Assembly (NCBI GenBank): GCA_002428885.1
Contig: DIYE01000368.1
Span: forward strand, 1 to 9,102
DNA from: Alphaproteobacteria bacterium UBA6062
Lineage (GTDB): Bacteria; Pseudomonadota; Alphaproteobacteria; Sneathiellales; Sneathiellaceae
DNA length: 9,102 nucleotides
Direction of reading: 5' to 3'
Shown in pieces: positions 4,652 through 9,102 of this stretch. The stretch's first letter is position 1; each line of letters begins with the position of its first letter. A program made the translations under genes and the position numbers. The notes beneath the pieces are model-generated. The model did not search any database, was not told where the DNA came from, and saw only the letters and a program-made list of their open reading frames with translations.

Positions 4652-5526
4652 TTATCGACTGCCGTCTTGTTTGTCCGAGCATTATAGAGGGCATGGACCA
4701 TCAAGGTCGTCAGAACCAAGGCACCGCCAATCAGTGTCTCGGTCTCCGGAGCTTCGTGAATGAACAGCCAGGCCCACACCGGCCCGATAAAAGTCTCCAG
4801 TAGCATGATAAGACTGACTTCAGCGGCAGAAATGTAACGCGGCCCGATTGTGATCAGGCCAAAAGACAGCGGCAGGATAATCAGTGCATTGAGGGTCAGG
4901 ATAGAAAAACTCTCTGCTGAAACCTGTAACGGAGCAGCGAAAGGAAGAACAATCACGGCAATCATTAAACCGCTAATGCCGAGAGAGGGAACCATATCGA
5001 CAGTTCTGGCAAGCCGAACGGTTGTAATCTGACTGGCGATGGACAATGCGGAGCAGAAAGCAAAGAAATCTCCGGCTCTGTTGCCGGATGTTAGATTACC
5101 GACAAACAAAATACCGATGCCGCCGACGCTGACCAGAATGGCGATCCAGGTCGAGCGGCTGATCTGCTCTTTCAGAAAAACGCGAGACAGAATGGCTGAA
5201 CATAAAGGTGCTGTTGCAATAATCACCAAAGTATTGGCCACGCTGGTGTTCAGAATGGCAAGGACAAAGAAGATGGTGCTGCTGGCAAAGAAAACTGCCG
5301 CCTGAAGGCCTCGCCACCCCATGGCCCGGATTCTATCGACCACTCCGGTTCGAAACCGCAGGACATAAAACCCCAGAATACCTGCAGCGAACAGCAGGCC
5401 TCGCCAGAACAGAAGAGTCCAACTATCCAGATTGGCAAGCCGAACCAGCAGCCCGTCCGGCGTCAGGATCAGAACACCGGCAACTGTTAAAAGCGTGCCA
5501 TACAGGGTTGGAGACAGTTTGCTCAT
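4642..5526 (-). CDS. EamA/DMT-family transporter
   Basis: This 294-residue, very hydrophobic protein has the two-repeat EamA architecture with about ten membrane helices. The first repeat covers about residues 8-143, including the conserved FWRGLLFA (40-47) and the NTSVANTLVIIATAPLCSAILSRVFLKEQ segment (93-121). The second covers about 150-282 and ends with the matching AAEVSLIMLLETFIGPVWAWLFIHE motif (234-258). This family exports or imports small metabolites such as amino acids or purines across the inner membrane. The substrate cannot be predicted. The ATG at 5526 has a modest ribosome site (CTAGG). The stop codon lies inside the end of the opposing kinase gene, so the two genes overlap tail to tail. 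The gene is divergent from the dioxygenase and shares a spacer of about 200 bp with it. Confidence 0.92.
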   Translation of the reverse strand: MSKLSPTLYGTLLTVAGVLILTPDGLLVRLANLDSWTLLFWRGLLFAAGILGFYVLRFRTGVVDRIRAMGWRGLQAAVFFASSTIFFVLAILNTSVANTLVIIATAPLCSAILSRVFLKEQISRSTWIAILVSVGGIGILFVGNLTSGNRAGDFFAFCSALSIASQITTVRLARTVDMVPSLGISGLMIAVIVLPFAAPLQVSAESFSILTLNALIILPLSFGLITIGPRYISAAEVSLIMLLETFIGPVWAWLFIHEAPETETLIGGALVLTTLMVHALYNARTNKTAVDNQT

Positions 5527-5548
5527 GAAGTGGCCTAGATGTCATTCA

Positions 5549-5588
5549 AGTTACGGATGGAGGGTGGGACCCTTAAAAGCATGTAACT
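5549..5588. repeat. Inverted repeat AGTTAC / GTAACT enclosing a small GGGT-ACCC hairpin
   Basis: The outer arms at 5549-5554 and 5583-5588 are exact inverse copies. The segment between them contains GGGTGGGACCC. The element lies just upstream of the transporter start on the minus strand, and so would be in its leader or promoter. No known riboswitch motif is recognised. Confidence 0.25.
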
Positions 5589-5591
5589 GAA

Positions 5592-5621
5592 ATAATGATA
5601 AGCGGCAAGCCTGGCTATGAT
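5592..5621 (+). promoter_or_regulatory. Possible promoter of the dioxygenase with one Fur-like half-site
   Basis: ATAATGATAA (5592-5601) matches one half of the classic 19-bp Fur box, but the other half is absent. A TATGAT -10-like hexamer follows at 5616-5621. Iron control of an iron-dependent enzyme would make sense, but a single half-site is weak evidence. Confidence 0.22.
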
Positions 5622-5669
5622 CATGCGATGCATAAGTGACGATTTTGAACGCGGGATCCGGACAGTCAT

Positions 5670-5683
5670 GCATGGTTCCATGC
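5670..5683. promoter_or_regulatory. Palindrome GCATGG-TT-CCATGC in the dioxygenase upstream region
   Basis: There are perfect 6-bp arms with a 2-bp centre, 49 bases upstream of the chosen GTG start. A shorter related dyad, ATGC-GAT-GCAT, lies at 5623-5633. Both could be operator sites; the regulator is unknown. Confidence 0.28.
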
Positions 5684-5731
5684 GCTAGCTTTCCGGCCCA
5701 AAATAAAAGGCAGAATGAGGAAGGCGACAGA

Positions 5732-6421
5732 GTGTATGAACCTGACTGGGAAAAAGGACTAAAAATTCTTGCGAGAGAGGGCGTCTGGGAGATGGGGACT
5801 GTTCTGGATGCTGAAAGCTGTGAACAGTTTATCCGCGCTTATGAAAATCCGGCGTTGTTTCGCAGCAGAGTTATCATGTCCCGGCACCAGTTCGGGCAGG
5901 GAGAGTATCAGTATTTCGGCTATCCCTTACCTGCAAGGATAGAGGGATTAAGAAATGCCTGGTATCAGAGATTTCAAACAGTTGCCAACGACTGGTCGAT
6001 CAAATTAAGCCTTGAAAAACAGTACCCGGACTCGCTCGCGGATTATCGGTTGCAGTGTCGGCAGGCCGGACAGGAAAAGGCGACGCCGCTTTTGTTGAAA
6101 TATGGCGAAGGGGATTATAATTGCCTTCATCAGGACCTTTATGGCGCGGAACTGTTTCCGATCCAGGTGGCGATCTGCCTGAGCGAACCCGGTGACGACT
6201 TTGAGGGTGGCGAGTTCGTGCTGACCCATCAAAGGCCGAGAATGCAATCCCGGGTTAGCGTTTATTCGCCCAGGAGAGGGCAGGCGATAGCCTTTGCCGT
6301 CAATGTCCGGCCTGAAGCTGGTAAGCGCGGATTTTATCAGGTGAAAATGCGCCATGGTGTCAGTCCCCTCCGGCGCGGTCAGCGCTTTGTCCTTGGCGTG
6401 ATTTTCCATGACGCAGCTTAG
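5732..6421 (+). CDS. 2-oxoglutarate/Fe(II)-dependent dioxygenase (DUF2086-type)
   Basis: This 229-residue protein belongs to the 2OG-Fe(II) oxygenase superfamily. The iron ligands are visible: H133 and D135 in CLHQDLYG, and the distal H208 in KMRHGVS. R218, ten residues later, should bind 2-oxoglutarate. The stretches LLKYGEGDYN, FEGGEFVLTHQRPRMQSR and LGVIFHD match the DUF2086 family, which is not well characterised. It is presumably a soluble cytosolic hydroxylase; the substrate is unknown. The frame is open from a GTG at 5636 (261 residues), but those extra codons look unlike the family. GTG 5732 has an excellent AGGAAGG ribosome site 7 bases upstream, so I place the start there. The gene is divergent from the DMT transporter and converges on the araC-type regulator. 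Confidence 0.87.
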   Translation: MYEPDWEKGLKILAREGVWEMGTVLDAESCEQFIRAYENPALFRSRVIMSRHQFGQGEYQYFGYPLPARIEGLRNAWYQRFQTVANDWSIKLSLEKQYPDSLADYRLQCRQAGQEKATPLLLKYGEGDYNCLHQDLYGAELFPIQVAICLSEPGDDFEGGEFVLTHQRPRMQSRVSVYSPRRGQAIAFAVNVRPEAGKRGFYQVKMRHGVSPLRRGQRFVLGVIFHDAA

Positions 6422-6489
6422 CGTGTTTTCTGATTTGGCTCCATCAAATGATCTCTCCTAAAAACAATACACTCTAAACAGTCCTGGCT

Positions 6490-7338
6490 CTAAACAAGAG
6501 GCAGGTGGATATCCGTCAGCAATTCAGTTGGCGGCGTTTCCCGCGGGTTATTGAGATAAAGCTCAAAGCAGGGCGCGTCTGCGGCTTCTTCACCGGACTG
6601 GACCAGCCATTCTCCATAAAGCCACATATAGGCTTTTTTCATATCGGTATAGGGACCTTTATAATGAAGGACTGCATATCGGCCATCCCGGACTATTGCT
6701 TCTTCGAGAGGGGCGGCAATCTCGAAATCGGGCTCCACAGTAATCCCGGCCCGGGATCTTAAATCCGCCTCCGCATGTGAGTCCGGATCATCATAAAAAA
6801 TGCCAATGGTTCGGGCCATACTCCAATCCAGGGATCGGTTCCCTAGGGCTCCGAATACTTTATCGAAAGCATTTCCGATATTGATGTAAGGCCCTTTGTG
6901 AGGAATAGAGGCAACCTTTATGGGATCAACATTTTTAATGGAAATGTTGTACATTTTTGCATCCTGTCGGTTAAAGCGTTGTTCGAAAACGGTATGCGAG
7001 CCTTCACTGCGGTATTGGGCAGGCGGCAGGCCGTAGGCCAGCTTGAACAGTCGGGTAAAGGACTGGACATTCGCATAACCTGTTTTTCCGGCAATTTCCT
7101 GCACAGTAAGGTTGCTGTTGACCAGGTAAGCTGCAGCTCGGCTAAGGCGGAGCCGTTTAACCGTGGCGGCAATTGTCTCACCGTAAACGGAACGATAAAT
7201 TCGATGCCAGTGATAGGGGGACATACAGGCAATATCCGCCAGATGGTTCAGGTCAATCGCCTGATCCAGATGATCATAAATATAGGCTGTGACACGCTGT
7301 AATCTGTCTTCATATCCGGCCGGATTTACCTGCTTCAT
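6490..7338 (-). CDS. AraC-family transcriptional regulator with GyrI-like effector domain
   Basis: This 282-residue protein has the DNA-binding domain first and the sensor last. The AraC/XylS double helix-turn-helix spans about residues 13-112, with ADIACMSPYHWHRIYRSVYGET (34-55) and the signature VQEIAGKTGYANVQSFTRLFKLAYGLPPAQYR (79-110). After a short linker, a GyrI-like/SOUL-type ligand-binding domain fills 129-282. It is recognisable from GRYAVLHYKGPYTDM (219-233) and the ending CFELYLNNPRETPPTELLTDIHLPL. Such proteins, in the style of Rob, SoxS and BmrR, bind small organic or cationic compounds and often control efflux or resistance genes. Its target is unknown. It lies 101 bp downstream of cueR on the same strand and may be co-transcribed or have its own promoter. 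Its 3' end faces the dioxygenase. Confidence 0.92.
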   Translation of the reverse strand: MKQVNPAGYEDRLQRVTAYIYDHLDQAIDLNHLADIACMSPYHWHRIYRSVYGETIAATVKRLRLSRAAAYLVNSNLTVQEIAGKTGYANVQSFTRLFKLAYGLPPAQYRSEGSHTVFEQRFNRQDAKMYNISIKNVDPIKVASIPHKGPYINIGNAFDKVFGALGNRSLDWSMARTIGIFYDDPDSHAEADLRSRAGITVEPDFEIAAPLEEAIVRDGRYAVLHYKGPYTDMKKAYMWLYGEWLVQSGEEAADAPCFELYLNNPRETPPTELLTDIHLPLV

Positions 7339-7439
7339 TGTTGCCTGTTAAACCTCTCAAACCAAGACAGCTTAATTAATCATACAGGGACTTGATAAAT
7401 CTTGCGATATTGATGCGGTGAACGAAACGGCCTACCAGG
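7339..7439 (-). promoter_or_regulatory. Spacer between cueR-like and araC-like genes
   Basis: These 101 bases contain a weak GAGAGG/ACAGG ribosome site before the araC-type ATG and an AT-rich segment (TTAATTAAT near 7371) that could hold its promoter. No terminator for the copper operon is visible, so read-through is possible. Confidence 0.3.
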
Positions 7440-7838
7440 CTAGTCGGAGATTAAATCCCCGGCGATTTCATCCAGGATCGGACAATCCGGCTTATTGTCC
7501 CCGTGGCAGGTACTGGCCAGACGGGACAGCATGGATTTCATTGCCTGAAGTTCTTCAATTTTCTGTTCAATGGAAGCAATCTTTTGCAATGCCAGTGATT
7601 TGACCTCAGAGCTTGAGCGGTTTTTGTCTTTGTAAAGAGACAGCAAAGTTCGGCATTCTTCTATGGAAAAGCCGAGCTGCCGGGCGCGCTGGATAAATGA
7701 CAGGCAGTGAATATCATCCACCGAATAATCGCGGTAACCGTTCGCTGCACGTCCCGGATGCACCAGGTCAATCTCTTCATAATACCGAATGGTCTTTCGG
7801 GGAAGACCGGACTGTTCAGCTGCCTCGCCGATATTCAT
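7440..7838 (-). CDS. cueR: Copper-responsive MerR-family regulator (CueR/HmrR)
   Basis: This 132-residue MerR-family activator begins with the winged-helix DNA-binding domain MNIGEAAEQSGLPRKTIRYYEEIDLV (1-26), then NGYRDYS (33-39). A long dimerisation helix (about 80-107) and the metal-binding loop follow. The loop CHGDNKPDCPIL has C111 and C119 with seven residues between them, as in CueR. S77 occupies the position typical of sensors for monovalent ions. This points to Cu(I), also Ag(I) and possibly Au(I), and argues against the zinc and mercury branches. CueR proteins stay on the promoter and twist it to activate copA when copper binds. The gene starts 2 bases after the copA stop codon, so both are on one transcript, and autoregulation is likely. 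The controlled promoter would lie upstream of copA, outside the window. Confidence 0.93.
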   Translation of the reverse strand: MNIGEAAEQSGLPRKTIRYYEEIDLVHPGRAANGYRDYSVDDIHCLSFIQRARQLGFSIEECRTLLSLYKDKNRSSSEVKSLALQKIASIEQKIEELQAMKSMLSRLASTCHGDNKPDCPILDEIAGDLISD

Positions 7839-7840
7839 GG

Positions 7841-9102
7841 TTACTCATCCAGGTTCACGTTTCTAAGCCTAAGGGCATTCCCGATCACAGAAACCGACGA
7901 CAGGCTCATCGCCGCCGCGGCGATCATGGGGGAGAGCAGGGTTTCCGTGAGAGGATACAGGATTCCGGCTGCGATAGGAACACACAGGCTGTTATAACCG
8001 AAGGCCAGAAGAAGATTTTGACGGATATTGCCGATGGTTTTGCGGGACAATATATGGGCCCGTCGGATCGCACTGATATCTCCTTTCAGCACTGTCATAT
8101 CCGCACTTTCCAAAGAGACATCCATGCCTGTTCCCATGGCAATGCCTACATGTGCCGCTGCCAGAGCCGGTGCATCATTGATGCCATCTCCCGCCATGGC
8201 GACTATATGGCCTTCCTGCATGAGAGTATCCACCAGCGACTTCTTATCAGCGGGCAAAAGGCCGGCACGAACATCCGAAATGCCGAGCTGGTCCGCAATA
8301 TGGTGTGCGGGACCTTCGCTGTCACCGGTTGCCATGATAACCTCTATGCCCTGATTTTTCAGGACTGTGATTGTTTCAGCGGCAGCGCTTTTGATTGTAT
8401 CGGCAAAGCTTATAAGGCCGGAAACTTGTCCGCTGACGGCAATATACACCACAGTCTTGCCGACTTGTTCAAGTTGCTGCGCTGTTTCCGCGAGTTCGGA
8501 AATATCGATATGTTCTCTTCCCATAAAGGTTTTGTTGCCGATGGCGACAGGCCCGTTCGGCAGCAAGCCAATGGCTCCCATACCGGAGACAGCGCTGAAG
8601 TTACTGATGGATACAGGCGCAATATTTTCGTTTTTGGCCGTTATGCGAATGGCTTCGGCAAGAGGGTGCTCGGATCCTGTTTCCAGGCCGGCTGCCAGGG
8701 CAAGGACACTCTTCCGGCTCCATTCCCCAGCGGGTATGATATCCTGAACGGCGGGTTTCCCCTCGGTCAGAGTGCCTGTTTTATCCGTAACCAGCGTGTC
8801 TATCCGGGCCAGATTTTCGAGCCCTTCCGCATTTCGGATAAGGATGCCAGCCAGTGCGCTGCGACCTGTTGCTGCCATGACTGACATAGGAGTAGCCATG
8901 CCAAGGGCACAGGGACAGGCTATGATCAGAACCGACACGGCAGCAATCAATGCATAGGATAACGTGGGGACGGGACCCCAGATCAACCAGATTGTAAAGG
9001 CTGCGAGGGCAATAAAGACAACCGTCGGTACAAACCAGGCTGCAACCTTGTCGGCTAAATTCTGAATAGGGGCTCTTGAGCGCTGGGCGCCTGCCACCAG
9101 CT
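7841..9102 (-). CDS. copA: Copper-exporting P1B-type ATPase, C-terminal part (truncated by window edge)
   Basis: The last 420 or so codons of the gene are present; the N-terminus lies beyond the right edge. The apparent starts near 9097 are internal codons. Residues here are counted from the GTG at 9097. The ion-channel motif CPC is at 61-63, the phosphorylation motif DKTGT at 105-109, SEHPLA at 142-147, ATGD at 256-259 and GDGIND at 303-308. YN (368-369) in the seventh helix and MSLSS (397-401) in the eighth are, with CPC, the Cu(I) signature of the P1B-1 subgroup. The protein pumps Cu(I), and also Ag(I), from the cytosol to the periplasm and uses ATP. Any N-terminal metal-binding domains (HMA type) cannot be seen. 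It is followed at 2 bases by the copper regulator gene, so the pair forms a self-regulated copper resistance operon. Confidence 0.95.
   Translation of the reverse strand, partial: LVAGAQRSRAPIQNLADKVAAWFVPTVVFIALAAFTIWLIWGPVPTLSYALIAAVSVLIIACPCALGMATPMSVMAATGRSALAGILIRNAEGLENLARIDTLVTDKTGTLTEGKPAVQDIIPAGEWSRKSVLALAAGLETGSEHPLAEAIRITAKNENIAPVSISNFSAVSGMGAIGLLPNGPVAIGNKTFMGREHIDISELAETAQQLEQVGKTVVYIAVSGQVSGLISFADTIKSAAAETITVLKNQGIEVIMATGDSEGPAHHIADQLGISDVRAGLLPADKKSLVDTLMQEGHIVAMAGDGINDAPALAAAHVGIAMGTGMDVSLESADMTVLKGDISAIRRAHILSRKTIGNIRQNLLLAFGYNSLCVPIAAGILYPLTETLLSPMIAAAAMSLSSVSVIGNALRLRNVNLDE

Noticed and set aside
5636..5731. N-terminal extension of the dioxygenase from GTG 5636
   Set aside because: There is no ribosome site near 5636, the extra residues look unlike the family, and GTG 5732 has a near-ideal AGGAAGG site at 7 bases.
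6005..6409. Antisense open frames over the dioxygenase, kinase and AraC genes
   Set aside because: All overlap genes with clear protein family motifs and have no ribosome sites or domain features of their own.
6431..6451. Bidirectional terminator between dioxygenase and araC-type gene
   Set aside because: The ATTTG/CAAAT stem has only five AT-rich pairs and no T-tract follows on either strand.
7697..8884. 395-codon open frame on the plus strand
   Set aside because: It lies antisense across cueR and copA, which carry unmistakable family motifs. The frame is a by-product of their codon use, and its translation shows no domain-like pattern.
1..9102. Defence system, CRISPR array, prophage or toxin-antitoxin pair
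   Set aside because: I looked for repeats with regular spacers, integrase or transposase motifs, and paired small genes, and found none. The gene content is regular chromosomal metabolism, regulation and transport.

Overview
The window looks like chromosomal DNA from an alphaproteobacterium of moderate GC content. The evidence is a cell wall hydrolase of the SleB-like Hydrolase_2 family preceded by a perfect CtrA box (TTAA-N7-TTAAC), a histidine kinase of the HDLRQP type, a CueR/HmrR-type copper regulator directly behind a copper ATPase, and a DUF2086-type dioxygenase. A marine genus such as Sneathiella is possible but is only a guess. I see no rRNA, tRNA, CRISPR array, transposase, integrase or phage gene.

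Left part (1-1573). The first 61 bases are the start of a minus-strand membrane protein that resembles CcdA and runs off the edge. Divergent from it is a zinc-independent quinone oxidoreductase (204-1211), which converges on an ArsR-family repressor of the BigR/SqrR/NolR type (1253-1573). That repressor has only one cysteine.

Centre left (1574-2390). About 800 bases hold no convincing protein gene, but they are rich in structure. There are several dyads, including a near-perfect 22-bp palindrome. A strong intrinsic terminator at 2145-2167 has no plus-strand gene upstream of it. A compact two-hairpin transcript fits between a TATGAT -10 element and this terminator, so I call a candidate small RNA of about 77 nt. 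An 11-bp GC-rich hairpin, further dyads and the CtrA box then lead into the hydrolase gene.

Centre (2391-5526). The membrane-anchored cell wall hydrolase is followed by an orphan membrane histidine kinase that probably starts at TTG. The kinase gene overlaps, tail to tail by 10 bp, a minus-strand EamA/DMT transporter.

Right part (5527-9102). A 2-oxoglutarate/Fe(II) dioxygenase is divergent from the transporter. It converges on a minus-strand series: an AraC-type regulator with a GyrI-like effector domain, preceded by a cueR-like copper sensor and the truncated copper-exporting P1B ATPase copA. copA and cueR are 2 bases apart and form a copper-resistance operon. The araC-like gene lies 101 bases further on and may or may not be co-transcribed.

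Most of the protein genes are ordinary. The parts most worth a second look are the orphan terminator with its putative small RNA and the CtrA-marked promoter of the hydrolase.
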